Source of the DNA: Peromyscus leucopus
Taxonomy: Eukaryota > Chordata > Mammalia > Rodentia > Cricetidae
Length of the DNA: 64,000 nt
NCBI RefSeq assembly: GCF_004664715.2
Contig: NC_051082.1
Coordinates: 6,377,848-6,441,847, forward strand
Direction: 5' to 3'
Positions 45,050-54,759 of the stretch are shown here, one piece after another (position 1 is the first letter of the stretch; each line of letters begins with the position of its first letter). Position numbers and translations under genes: made by a program. Below the pieces are notes generated by a model. That model was given only the letters and a program-made list of their open reading frames with translations, was not told the DNA's origin and did no database searches.

Positions 45050-46692
45050 AACACAGGTGAAAGCAAACACTTGGGAGCACTCATAAATGTCATCTACACA
45101 TGAGGAAGTCAGAGCACAGATTTAGGGAGTTGGGTTTTCTCCCTCCACTATGTAGGTCTTGGAGACCAAACTCAGGTCACCAGGCCTAAGAGGAAAGTGT
45201 CTACTTGTTTGAGACAGAGAGTTGCCTGGTAACCCAGTCTAGCCTCCAACTCTGTGGCAAACTTCTGGCCTCAGCCTCCCCAGTGGTAGAATTATAAATG
45301 TACTCCACTGTACCAGGCGGGGCTGACTCCTCAGGACTAAGTTCTATAGACATTGTCCTTTACCTTGCTTGCCTGCTCATTTCTCACTTTCAGGACAGAC
45401 AGCTGCCACACTGTGAGCTGCCCTGTGGTCCCTGTGTTGAGGAGCTTAGAACACTCTCCAGTCAGCAGCCAGGGACAAACTGACCTCTTAAATCAATAAC
45501 TCAACAATTTAAGCATCTCTTGAGATTGAAAGCTGCCCGACCCCTACTCAAGCCTAGGTGAAACCGTAGCCTTAGCCAGCAGTGGGATTCATCACAGTTC
45601 TAGCTGAGACTTTGAGCCAGAAAGGCAGCCAACACATGCTCACTGTTTTATACTGGAAGAATTAGAAGGAATCTGTTGTATGGCCATGCACAGCTCATAG
45701 ACAAGGATAATGGTCATATCATCATTGTAAAGTCAGCATTTGACACAACAAACTGTTCATCAGCTGAGGAGTAGGTAAATGACCACGATTCAGAATACAG
45801 TGGGATACTTAATCACCATTAAAATAAAGGAGGAGCCAGGTACAGTGAAAGACACACTTTGTAATCCCAGCTCTCTGGAGGCTGAAGCAGGTGGATAAGA
45901 AGTTCAAGGTTACCTGGGGACAGTGTCATAGGACTTTAATCCCAGCACTCTGGAGCTAGAGGCAGGTGGAATCTGAGATCAAAGCCAACCTAATCTATAG
46001 AGTGAGTTCCAGGACAGATGAGAGCCATGTTTAGAAAAAATAAGTTGCAGAAGCAAGTATGGCATGTATGTCATCCTCACACTTGGAAGGTGAGGCAGAA
46101 AGCTTTTAATCTGGACATAATGTTGAGTTGGAGGACATCCTGAGCCACATAATAAGATCAGGGAAATAAAATAATCATCAGGGCTGGAGAGATGGCTCTG
46201 CAGTCAGGAGCACTTGCTGTACTTGCATAGGACCCAGGCTCGGTTCCAGCACCCACATGGCAGCTCACAACTGTCTATGACCCTAGTTCTGGAGGATCAG
46301 ACCCCTCTTCTGGCCTCTATAGGCACTGCTCACACACAGTTCACAGACACACATGCAGGCAAAACACTCAAACACATAAAGTAAGATAAAAAAAATTTAA
46401 TTACAAGAAAATCCAATTTAAGGGCACCTAAGTTCCAGGGAAATACGTTCCAGGGCTTATGGCAGACTTTTCTAAGGGATTGTCTGACTTAGAGGGTAAA
46501 GGTGCTAGCTGTTGTGAACATGGGGTGAGCATGGAACTCCAACCCACAGGCTATTAGACCCCAACAGGAACCTCAAACCAGAACTTGAGGCATGACCAGC
46601 GAGGTTTGCATTGAGGAAAAGTGAGATGGGGGGCACCCAGAGGGGACAAGGGTCCTACCTGTGAGCAGAGAAACCAGCAGAAGCAGTTTCAT
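33348..46692 (-). CDS. Group IB phospholipase A2-like gene D, exon 4 frameshift, ERV in intron 3
   Basis: Exons 46659-46692, 44718-44874, 43766-43893 and 33527 downward. Exons 1-3 are open with good splice sites: signal peptide [11 protein letters not shown], propeptide ending SSR, AVWKF, Cys11/27/29, CCWIHDNC with His48 and Asp49, and Cys44/45/51/61/77/84. The calcium loop keeps YGCYCG but then reads LLRFLDP, so Gly32 and Gly33 are lost. Exon 4 keeps Cys91/96/98 and Asp99, then lacks one base near 33475, after CDRQAA. The shifted frame stays open to about 33352, so the protein would end in an unrelated tail without Cys105 and Cys123. Intron 3 is 10.2 kb because of an ERV. Either a recent pseudogene or a base error in the assembly. 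Confidence 0.8.
33440..33527 (-). CDS. Gene D exon 4 with one-base deletion
   Basis: Acceptor TTTCTCTCCAG before AGGAAAAC, the same junction as gene A. Encodes [18 protein letters not shown], then is frameshifted at about 33475 where GCTGCCATC is reduced to GCTGCATC. Confidence 0.85.
33700..34500. repeat. SINE cluster in intron 3 of gene D
   Basis: The same three pieces as in A, C and E: a tRNA-derived head at about 33710, an antisense ID/B1-type piece at about 34056-34190 and a B2-like piece at about 34335-34490. Confidence 0.65.
34625..34902 (+). repeat. 5' LTR
   Basis: Contains acaaataaagcttgct and ends attaacaaatca; it aligns with 43333-43614 along its length but with many differences, so the insertion is old. 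Confidence 0.85.
34905..34922 (+). promoter_or_regulatory. Candidate retroviral primer-binding site (tRNA-Phe type)
   Basis: TGGTGTTAAAATTTGGGA, two bases after the CA end of the LTR. It matches the complement of a tRNA-Phe 3' end at 12 of 18 positions; the six differences are all transitions. Confidence 0.55.
34923..35519 (+). other. ERV leader region
   Basis: Sequence between the primer-binding-site candidate and the L1 fragment. Overlapping open frames of up to 119 codons show no domain I recognise. Confidence 0.4.
35520..36000 (+). mobile_element. L1 3' end fragment inside the ERV
   Basis: Rodent L1 3' UTR (gagcccccatgggactagac, then gaagacagttgtttggct) and an A-rich tail ending near 36000, where sequence shared with 1-6242 begins. 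Confidence 0.85.
36003..37680 (+). pseudogene. ERV gag, nucleocapsid and protease remnants (copy 2)
   Basis: Counterpart of 4560-6218. It holds the hydrophobic Gag start, an open piece at 36225-36473, the capsid major-homology-type segment at about 36800-36845, a CX2CX4HX4C knuckle at about 37083-37125 and a protease active-site segment split by an extra base near 37515. The antisense frame 37356-37676 is a shadow. Confidence 0.75.
38040..41420 (+). pseudogene. ERV reverse transcriptase, RNase H and integrase remnants (copy 2)
   Basis: RT motif A lies near 38190-38210 and YMDD at 38407-38418. An RNase H-like piece is at 40199-40528, then the RNase H end and integrase zinc half (40755-40946) and the integrase core with the [10 protein letters not shown] site (41015-41230). 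Stops and frameshifts interrupt each part, mostly at the same places as in copy 1. The stretch 38750-39031 is open without a clear domain. Confidence 0.85.
41631..41782 (-). repeat. B1 SINE inside ERV copy 2
   Basis: Flanked by AAGAGAGACTTCTT at 41617-41630 and 41783-41796. It is the same insertion as 457-608. Confidence 0.93.
41797..43332 (+). other. ERV 3' non-coding region
   Basis: No env is seen. Part (about 42560-42900) is a sequence that also occurs at about 20200, 22980 and 57290. A purine tract (acaaaaacaaggaaa) directly precedes the 3' LTR. Confidence 0.6.
43333..43614 (+). repeat. 3' LTR
   Basis: Begins TGTTTGTGATATTTTTATTG, contains acaaataaaacttgct and ends ccgcatca. It is directly followed by the target duplication and gene D intron sequence. 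Confidence 0.88.
43766..43893 (-). CDS. Gene D exon 3
   Basis: 128 nt, acceptor CTTCTCTCCAG, donor GTAGG. Encodes [18 protein letters not shown] and then an [13 protein letters not shown] segment. His48 and Asp49 are kept; Tyr52 is Leu, as in gene A. Confidence 0.92.
44718..44874 (-). CDS. Gene D exon 2
   Basis: 157 nt, acceptor GCGGCAG (the upstream AG of the tandem acceptor is lost), donor GTGAG. Encodes a propeptide ending [10 protein letters not shown], Cys11 in LDC, and [18 protein letters not shown]. Confidence 0.92.
44999..45046 (+). repeat. (TG)n microsatellite in intron 1
   Basis: Counterpart of the runs at 28264 and 52119. Confidence 0.97.
46175..46390 (+). repeat. B2-type SINE in intron 1 of D
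   Basis: gggctggagagatggctctg with the B2-type body and an acacataaagtaa end. Confidence 0.88.
46659..46692 (-). CDS. Gene D exon 1 (signal peptide)
   Basis: ATG at 46692-46690, [11 protein letters not shown], donor GTAGG at phase 1. Confidence 0.95.
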
Positions 46693-46950
46693 CCTGAGTG
46701 AGAAGAGGTCTCAAGTGACTTCTCTTTATAGTCCTGTAGCTGTGCTCTTACAGTGTCCAGTCAGCACACGGGGCCTGTGACTACTGTGTGTAGCACAGAA
46801 GTAGAATATGTGCACCCTCACACACAGTCCCAACCTGCAGAGCTACTGTAGATGGTGACAGAGCCTGAATCAATGCTGTCACAGAGACAAAGAGAAAGGG
46901 TTAGCTCAACACCCCAACCAGTTCAAGTGCAGTGACTGGAAAAATGACAA
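46693..46950 (-). promoter_or_regulatory. 5' flank of gene D with TATA box
   Basis: TATAAAG on the minus strand at 46724-46730, 32-38 bases before the ATG, within a flank conserved in all copies. If it is used, the 5' UTR is very short. Confidence 0.55.
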
Positions 46951-47179
46951 GTCCCTCCCCCGTAGATGCTTTGATGTGATAAGAAGATATAGATATTGCT
47001 GCTGTGGTTGGATCTGAGAGATGCTGATAGTGATGTGTGGTCCCCAGGACAAGTAGCTAGCCCCAGCAATCCTCCATGTTAACTGTATAAGCAATGTGTT
47101 AAGTTTGTCTTAAGAACCTGAGACAACCTTTGAGGTAGATTCCAGTTTCAAATTAGAACTTTAATTAAATAATTAAGTA

Positions 47180-48930
47180 ATGTGTCTGTGTGAGTGTGAG
47201 AGACAGAGACACAGAGAGAGAGAACTTGTATGTACATGTGGAAGTCAGAGGACAACTCTGTGGAGTCAGTTCTCTCCTTCTTCCTTTATGTGGGTTCCAG
47301 GAATCAAACTCAGGTCTACAGGCTTGCATCATAGGCAAGCCTTCAAACTGCATTTGAAAATTGGGAATATAGCAGATGGTGGTGGTGGTGCACACCTTTA
47401 ATGCCTTTAATGTCAGCACTCAGAGGGCAGAGGCAGGCGAATATCTCAGTTGGAGGCCAGCCTGGTCTACAGAGTGAGTTCCAGGACAGCCAGAGGTACA
47501 CAAAGAAACCCTGTCTAAAAAAAACTAAAAAAGAAAGAAAGAAAGCAAATGCCCAACAGATTTGCCCACAGGCCAATATAATGCAGGCAATCCTTCAGCT
47601 GAGGCTCTCCCTCCCCAGTCTGTGAAGCTGACAATAAACCATTGCAGGGGCTGGAGAGATGGCTCAGCACAGAAGAGCACTTTCTGCTCTTGCTGTGGCC
47701 CAGACGTCAATTCTCAGAAACATATGGTGGCTGCCTGCCCAATGCCCTCTGGCCTCTGTGTCTAGTCATCTCTCATGTTCCCTCTAACTTAGCACCCCAG
47801 CACACCCTTTTCCCCACTTCTCACCTCTTCCCTGGATATAAACCACATAGTGTTAAGTTGAGTTGGTTGTCTCCATACTCACGATCCCCTACACTTCCAG
47901 CAGTACTCTGTACAGTCACTACTAGCTATTACCAGCCACTGAGCCTGGGCAAGAGGTTCTGCTGCTCACCAGGTTGAACCTTGGGAGGGGCGAGGCCTGA
48001 GCTTTAGGACACAAGTGGGGATGGGGTTGAGGGTGGAAAGGAAGAGGACTTGGCTGTTGTTCACTAAAGGAAAAGAGTGACAGAGAACCACACAGCCTTA
48101 AACCAGCCAATGATACATCTTACTCCTAAATCTGCTTTGCCAAAGTAATCAGAGTTTAACCTGGCTTTACCTGCTAGGTTCCATGCTATGAAAAGGTAGA
48201 GAGAGGAAGTCTTCTGTTTTTCTTGTTGTAAAAAGTTAGGCTGCTGTGTACTTTAGCAGGATAACTATCTTATGTTGTGTGTTTAGGCAAAGTGAAGACT
48301 GGAAGGTCACAGGATGTAATCCTGCCTTCAGGACATTTACTCTCAGTCCAGATTGGTTTCCTGTATCCAACTTCTTATGATGAGCACACACAGCAGAAGT
48401 GCTTTGAGTCCAGTATTTTTGAGGACAAGATGTTCCTTTAGTTCCCATGTGACACTGCTTCTTTCTCTCTTCTCTTCCCTCCTACACACCTGTCTTCTCT
48501 TTCCTCCCCCCCAAATCCCTATGCCTCTTTCCTGTCCCCATCCCTGTCTGATCTACCCCTTCTCTTCCCTTCTGTCTGGCGCTAACTCCCTACATATCTC
48601 AGGCTGAATTTTCTTTTGTTGTAGTTGTTTTTCGAGACAGGGTTTGTTTGTATAATAGTCCTGCCTGTCCGGGAACTTGCTTTTTAGACCAGCTTGGCCT
48701 AGAATTCAAGAGATCTGCTTGCCTATGCCTATTCTTCTCTGTATCAGAGTGCTGGGATGAACGGCATGGCCAGGTTTATAACTCACTCCTCAAGGTGCTC
48801 CCCTAATGGCAATGTCTTTTCTATTAATCTTCAGCCTCCAAGACTAGACAGAATGATGTTCTCTGAGGATCTAGTTATGTCTGGTATACAGAGAATACAA
48901 TCGTCAAAGCTGAGTTCTTTCAACAGGTTC
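47180..48930. other. Unit spacer between D and E
   Basis: A GA-rich stretch (about 47180-47225), B1 (about 47370-47520), the gcccaacagat spacer, B2 (about 47645-47790), array spacer, a CT-rich tract (about 48450-48600) and an antisense B1 (about 48625-48775). No gene. Confidence 0.75.
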
Positions 48931-48936
48931 TTTATT
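48931..48936 (-). terminator. Polyadenylation signal of copy E
   Basis: AATAAA on the minus strand (CTCTAATAAAGAACC), about 95 bases after the stop codon. Confidence 0.8.
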
Positions 48937-49028
48937 AGAGGGTACAGTGTATAATGAAGACAACCAGGGATGTGGGGATGGGGTAGGCAGTAACTGAGGT
49001 GACAAGTCTAACAGTGAACTCCTTTGTG

Positions 49029-49114
49029 CTACTTGTTGTATGGAGTGTTGGAGAAGCAGATGGCGGCCGGGCAGTCACTGTTGCAGATGAAGTCCTCACA
49101 GGGGTTGTTTTTGT
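49029..49114 (-). pseudogene. Copy E exon 4
   Basis: Acceptor TTTCTCTGCAG before ACAAAAAC. Encodes DKNNPCEDFICNSDCPAAIC and ends PYNK-stop. Cys98 is Ser, as in C, and a new Cys follows Asp99. Confidence 0.9.
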
Positions 49115-49289
49115 CTGCAGAGAAACAAGAAAGAAGTTGAGTGGAACCCATGAACCTGCTTCCTATGATTTGTATCCACAAGAAATCGGTGGTCCTCCCA
49201 TCAGTGCAGACTCGGGGTTGAGAGACAAAGCACAGAAAACACATTGGATTGGTCAAATGCTGGAACACACTGATAATAAGAACATTAGT

Positions 49290-49740
49290 TGTTGCGGGCT
49301 GGGGAGATGGTACAGTTGGTAAAGTGGTTGGTATACAATCATGAGGGCCTGACCTAGGATGCCCAGAGTCCATGTAAAAAGCAAGATGTGGGCCTGGAAA
49401 ATAGCTCAGCAGTTTAGAGCTCTGGCTGCTCTTCCAGAGTACCTGGTTCAATTCTCAACACCCACAAGGCAGCCCACAACTGTCTGTAACACCAGTTGCA
49501 GGGGATCTGAAACACTCAAGCCACTGTACATAAAATAAAATTAAGTATATTTTTTAAAAACAAGATACCGGGTGATGGTGCCACATGCCTTTAATCCCAG
49601 CCTTTGGAAGGCAGAGCCAGTTGGATCTCTGTGAGTTCAAGACCAGCCCAGTGTACAAAATGAGATCCAGAATAGGCACCAAAACTACACAGAGAAACCC
49701 TGTCTCGAAAAAAAATAATTAAATAAATAAAATAAAAATC
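49290..49740 (+). repeat. SINE run in intron 3 of E
   Basis: The shared tRNA-derived head at about 49298, then insertions private to this copy: a B2-type at about 49387-49560 and a B1 at about 49562-49725 with cctttaatcccagcc and an A-rich tail. Confidence 0.8.
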
Positions 49741-49857
49741 AAGACATGGTTGGGGCATCTGTAACTCTATTGGGGATGTGGGGAGCAGAGATGCCCAAAA
49801 TTTGTTGGTCAGTCAGGCTAGCTAAAGGTGAGCATCCTGTTTATTGAGAAACCCAGC

Positions 49858-50195
49858 TGTAGGTGGAGTTTTTCATCATAACCGCTGGCTCCCCAAATAG
49901 CAACACAAAGAGTCATTATTAATTATAAATGCTCCATCAATATTTCAGGCTTGTTACTGGCTTACTCTTATATTTTAAACTAACCCATATTACTAATCTA
50001 CCCTCTGCCATGTAATGTTACCTTCTTTCAACACAGCACATTCATCTTGCTTCTCTCTACATCTCTCGAGTCTCTTCCAACTCCTTCTTCCCAGCATTCT
50101 CTCTGCCTGAAAATCCTGCTTAGCTATTGGCCAATCAGCTCTTTGTTAATCAAGAGAGCAATACATATTTAGTGTACAAGGATTGTTCCACAGCA
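49858..50195 (-). mobile_element. Solo LTR with perfect 6-bp target duplication
   Basis: 338 bp, TGTAGG...CACAGCA, flanked by CCCAGC at 49852-49857 and 50196-50201. Same family as 19381-19744. Absent from the matching place in A, C and D. Confidence 0.93.
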
Positions 50196-50349
50196 CCCAG
50201 CCTCTAAAGACACGGGAGAGAGTTAACTGAAGAAGACAGGAGATGACAACTCATTCCTATACATATAAAGAAATAAACATATATTTAATTTAAAACCCAG
50301 AAAACTACAAATATAAAATACCACATATAAAACTATATGATTTAAGGCC

Positions 50350-50500
50350 CATTGGTGGTGGCACACACATTTAATCCCATCACTCTGGAGGCAGAGCCAG
50401 GTGGATCTCTGTGAGTTCAAGGCCAGCATGGTCTACAGAGCAGGATCCAAGACAGGTACCAAAAATACACAGAGAAACCCTGCCTCAAAATAAAAATTAT
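50350..50500 (+). repeat. B1 SINE
   Basis: ttggtggtggcacacacatt, gaggcagagccagg and a gaaaccctgcctcaaaataa end. Private to this copy. Confidence 0.92.
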
Positions 50501-50509
50501 ATGATTTAA

Positions 50510-50960
50510 GACAATCCTCCTGCCTCCACCTCCCAAGTGGTCAGATTGCAGGTATGCATTATCACACTCAATTCAGGGATTCTAGAGGTAGAACCCAGAG
50601 GTCTGTGAATTCTAGGCAAGCACTCTAGCCACTGGGCTATATTCCCAGGCCTCTGAATTCTCACTTGTAAGATGGGAATGATAAATCTTGCCCTGCATAG
50701 GTGTTTACTCCAGTATCTGACTTATAGCCAATGATGAAGCTCTCCATTGTTTAGTCAATATGGAATCAGTATAACACAGCAGCTAACAGGAGAGGCATTG
50801 AACAGGCAAGATGGCTCAGGGAATAAAGGCACTTGCTGCCAGGTCTGAACCCGAGTTCCATCCAAAGGACTTACATAGTTGAAGGAGAAAACAGATTCAT
50901 TGTCCTCAGACTTTCGCACCTGTGTTGTATCAGAGGCATGCCTCCCCCAGAAATACATAA
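50510..50960. repeat. Antisense ID/B1-type and B2-like pieces in intron 3 of E
   Basis: Counterparts of 7355-7490 and 7605-7760. Confidence 0.65.
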
Positions 50961-51249
50961 ACTCTTACAATGTTTTTTTAAAAGAGGCGTTGAAGTGGTG
51001 TAGATGTGCATCCCATAACCAAATGCTATCACTTCTAAGCTGGGTGATATTGGGCAAGTGGCCCTGCCTTCCTCATCTTCCTCATCAGTGACCTCATCTA
51101 TATTTTAGTATGTACCTGATAAGACTGTTGTGAGGTCAAATGAGACCAAGAAATGACTGATAAATGATAAATGTCCTTGTTACTTCCCTGTCCTTTCCAA
51201 ATCCACCCAGGGCCAATCAGAGTCCAGAGGCCCTGGGTGGTAAACCTAC

Positions 51250-51377
51250 CACTGCAGGTGACCTCATTCCCAAAGAATGAGTATGAGTAGGAGCTGGTGT
51301 AGTTGTTGTCTATGAGGAATTTGCAGCTTTACAGCTTCTTTGCCTGGGTGTAGCAGTTGTCATGAGTCTGGCATCAC
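51250..51377 (-). pseudogene. Copy E exon 3 with two stops
   Basis: Acceptor CTCTCCAG, donor GTAGG. TGA replaces Cys44 and TAA lies at the codon that is Glu in A and C. CQTHDNCYTQ keeps His48, Asp49, Cys51 and Tyr52. Cys77 is Phe. Confidence 0.92.
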
Positions 51378-51833
51378 CTGGAGAGAGGAAGGAACAGCTG
51401 AGGGAGGATTATGGACCTACAGGAGGACAGTTCTCACTTGCAATCTTTCTCAATCGTGACTTAAACACAATGATCCAGAAGAAATCGTCCTGAGGCTTGA
51501 GAATCTGTGATTATTATTAAGCATATATTTATTGAAAGTAACTTCTCTGGAGTGTTGTGGTGTCTACCATTAATCCTAGTACTTGGTATGCAGAGGCAGT
51601 TGGATCTCTGAGTTGAAGTCCACTATGGTCTCCAGAAGGAATTCCAGGAAAACTAGAGCTACACAGAGAAACCCTGTCTGGAAACAAACAAACACAAATA
51701 AAGAAAGAAACAAAACAAAATATATGATGTTTGGTGAACATGCATGTCTCCTGTTCATGCCTCATGAAATGCTCTGCTTGTATCCTGTCTCCACCTAACT
51801 CCAAAACTCCAATCTCCCACATGGATCACTCAC

Positions 51834-51994
51834 GTGTCTAATTCATTCACCGTGGCATCTGAACCCCCAACCCAAGCCACAAAAGCAGCCATAGTTGTTG
51901 TACTCTGACACGAAATCAGTTCCAGGCATGGTGCACTTGATCACATTGTTGAACCGACACACAGCCCGAGGGCTGATGCTGTGTGCAGTAGCGC
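51834..51994 (-). pseudogene. Copy E exon 2 with frameshift
   Basis: 161 nt, tandem CAGCAG acceptor, donor GTGAG. The propeptide ends SISPR, followed by AVCRF, IKC and YGCFCGLG, then one extra T breaks the frame inside the calcium loop. Confidence 0.9.
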
Positions 51995-52116
51995 CTGCTG
52001 CATGAAAGCACAGCACACTCCATCAATTCCACTTGGCTTTACCAGGGGTCTGATGCCTGCCTGCTAGCTTCCTCCTTGACTCCTACCAGATGCTGCATGG
52101 GGAGAGCAGTGAATAG

Positions 52117-52118
<2 letters not shown>

Positions 52119-52168
<50 letters not shown>
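52119..52168 (+). repeat. (TG)n microsatellite in intron 1
   Basis: Counterpart of the runs at 28264 and 44999. Confidence 0.97.
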
Positions 52169-52169
<1 letters not shown>

Positions 52170-53229
52170 TGCCTGCACACAGGTTCATAAGCATGCATTT
52201 GGGAGCACTCATAAGTCATGCTACACATGAAGATGTCAGTGAACAGTTTTAGAGAGGTGGTTTTATTATGTAGTTCTTGGAGACCAAACTCAAGTCACGA
52301 AGCCTGAGCAGGAAGATGTCTACTTATTTGAGATGGGAAGTTGCCCTGTAACCCAAGCTAGCCTCCAACAAAGCAACACTTTGTCCTCAACCTTCTGAGT
52401 GGTAACACTATAAATGAACACAGCTGTACTTAGCTGGTCTGACTCCCCAGTGTTAAGGTCTATAGACATTGCCCTTTGCCCTGCTTGCCTGCTCATTTCT
52501 CACTGTCAGGACAGACAGACACCACTCTGTGAGCTGCCCTGTGGTCCCTGTGTTGAGGAGCTGAGAACACTCTCCAGTCAGCAGCCAGGGACAAACTGAT
52601 CTCTTAGTTCAATGGCCCAACAATCCAACCATCTCTTGAGTTTGAAAGCTGCCCCAATCCTACTCAAGCCTAGGTGAAATCCTAACCTTAGCCAGCAGTG
52701 GGATACATCACAGTTCTAGCTGAGACCTTGAGCCAGAGAAGCAGACAACACATGCTTATTGTTTTACACTGGAAGAAAGAAGGAATCTGTTGTATGGTGA
52801 TGCACAGCTCATAGACAAGGACAATGGTCAGATCATCATGGTAAAGTCAGCATTTCACACAACAAACTGTTCATCAGCTAAGGAGTAGGTAAATGACAAG
52901 GATTCAGTGTGCAGTGGGATACTTGATCACCATTAAAATTCAAGAGAAGCCAGGTACAGTGGAACACACACTGTGTAGTCCCCAGCTCTACTTGCAGATG
53001 TAGGTGGATATCTGAGTTCAAGGCCAGGATGGTCTATAGAGTGAGTTCCAGGACAGCTATTACTACACAGCAAAACCCTATGATGAATAATCAATCAAAA
53101 TAGAATTGCAGACACAAGCTAGGCAAGTATGTAATCCTAACACTTGGAAGGTTGAGGCAAGTCTGGACTAGAATTTTGAGTTGGAGGACATCATGAGCCA
53201 CATAACAAGATTATGTAAAAATAATATTA

Positions 53230-53445
53230 AGGGCTGGAGAGATGGCTCTGGAGCCAGGAGCACTTCCTGTGCTTGCACTGGACCCAGGCATGATTCCAGC
53301 ACACACATGGCAGCTCACAAATGTCTACAACCCTAGTTCTGGAGGATCAGACCCCTCTTCTCTCCTCTTAGGCACTGCTCACCCACAGTTCACAGACACC
53401 CATGCAGAGAAAGGGCTCATTCACATGAAATAAAAGTAAATATTT
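53230..53445 (+). repeat. B2-type SINE in intron 1 of E
   Basis: gggctggagagatggctctg with the B2-type body and a tgaaataaaagtaaa end. Confidence 0.88.
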
Positions 53446-53762
53446 CTTAAAAGGACAATAAAAAATTGCCAAGGAACCTGAAACCCAAGTAAACCTGTCC
53501 CAGGGCAATATGGCAGAGATACAAGTGACATTCTTTGCTGGCGTAGGTGAATATAGTGGACTTTTCTAAGGAGTCATCTGAGTCCAGACCTAGAGGGTAA
53601 AGGTGACAGATGTTGTCACCATAAGGGGATGAGAGAACCCCAACACAAAGGCCATTGAATCCCAAAGGTAACCCCAAACTAGAACTTCACATGTGACCAT
53701 TAGGGGGCTGTACATTAAAGACAAGGGAGATGTATTTTACTCTTAGGGGACAAGGGTGCTAC

Positions 53763-53796
53763 TTCTGAGCAGATTGACCCCCAGAAGGAGTTTCAT
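53763..53796 (-). pseudogene. Copy E exon 1
   Basis: ATG at 53796-53794. The last exon base is A instead of G and the donor is GTAGC, a weaker site than the GTAGG of the other copies. Confidence 0.88.
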
Positions 53797-54045
53797 CTTG
53801 AGCGAAAGGAGGACTCAAGTGACTTTTCTTTATAGTCCTGTAGCTGTGCTCTGACAGTGTCCAGTCAGCACATGGGGCCTGTGACTACTGTGTGTGTAGC
53901 ACAGAAGTAGAATATGTGCACCCTCACACACAGTACTGACCTGCAGAGCTACTGTAGATGGTGACAGAGCCTGAATCAGTGCTGTCCCAGAGGCAAAGAG
54001 AAAGGGCTAGCTCAACACCCCAACCAGCTCAAGTGCAGTGACAGA
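53797..54045 (-). promoter_or_regulatory. 5' flank of copy E with TATA box
   Basis: TATAAAG on the minus strand at 53828-53834, in the same place as in D. Confidence 0.5.
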
Positions 54046-54479
54046 CAAAGTGACAAGTCCCTCTCCTGTGAATGCTATGAGATCATAAGAAGATATAGGC
54101 AATGCTCCTGGGATTGGGTCTGAGGGATGCTAACAGTGACATGTGGTCACAGACAGGAGTAGCTGTCCCCAACAATCCTCCATGTTAACTTTATAAACAA
54201 AGTGTAAGTCTGTCCCAAGAACCTGACACAGCCTATGAGGTAGATATAATTACAAACTCAAATTTAAATTAATTAACTAATAAGTTAAGTTATGTGTGTG
54301 AGAGAGAGAGAGTTATCAAAAGAGAGCGCACTTGTGTGCACATGTGAAGATCAAAGGACAGTCTTGTGTAAGCAGTTCTCTCCTTCTACCTTTAAGTGGG
54401 TTTCAGGAAGCAAACTCAGGTCTACAGGCTTTCATCATAGGCTGCATCTTAGTAGCCTGAAAACTCCATTTAAAAAACT

Positions 54480-54645
54480 AGGAATGTAGCCAGATAGTGG
54501 TAGTGGTGGTGCACATCTTTTATGGTTTTAATGTCAGCACTCAGAAGCAGAGGCAGGCAAATATTCGAGTTGGAGGCAAGCCCAGTCTACAGAGTGAATT
54601 CCAGGACAGCCAGAGATACACAAAGAAACCCTGTCTCAAAAAAAG
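54480..54645 (+). repeat. B1 SINE
   Basis: The same unit B1 as at 12896, with gtcagcactcagaagcagag and a ccctgtctcaaaaaaagaa end. Confidence 0.85.
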
Positions 54646-54658
54646 AAGAAAGAAAGAG

Positions 54659-54725
<67 letters not shown>

Positions 54726-54755
54726 AGGAAGGAAGGAAAGAAAGAAAGAAAGAAA
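54638..54755 (+). repeat. (GAAA)n microsatellite
   Basis: A long AAAG/GAAA run, with a short GGAA part, grown from the B1 tail. The Lys/Arg- and Phe/Leu/Ser-rich open frames across it are low-complexity artefacts. Confidence 0.97.
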
Positions 54756-54759
54756 ATGC

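Larger units (their letters stand above)
49029..53796 (-). pseudogene. Group IB phospholipase A2-like pseudogene E
   Basis: Exons 53763-53796, 51834-51994, 51250-51377 and 49029-49114. It is the only copy with a near-canonical calcium loop (YGCFCGLG, then GG) and it keeps His48, Asp49 and Asp99. However, an extra T in exon 2 after GGCTTGGGT shifts the frame, and exon 3 has TGA at Cys44 and TAA before SC (Glu in A and C). Other changes: Trp3 to Cys, Cys77 to Phe, Cys98 to Ser, and a polar Asn in the signal core (MKLLLGVNLLR). The tail stops after PYNK. AATAAA and TATAAAG are intact. The canonical parts suggest that it was an enzyme until fairly recently. Confidence 0.92.
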
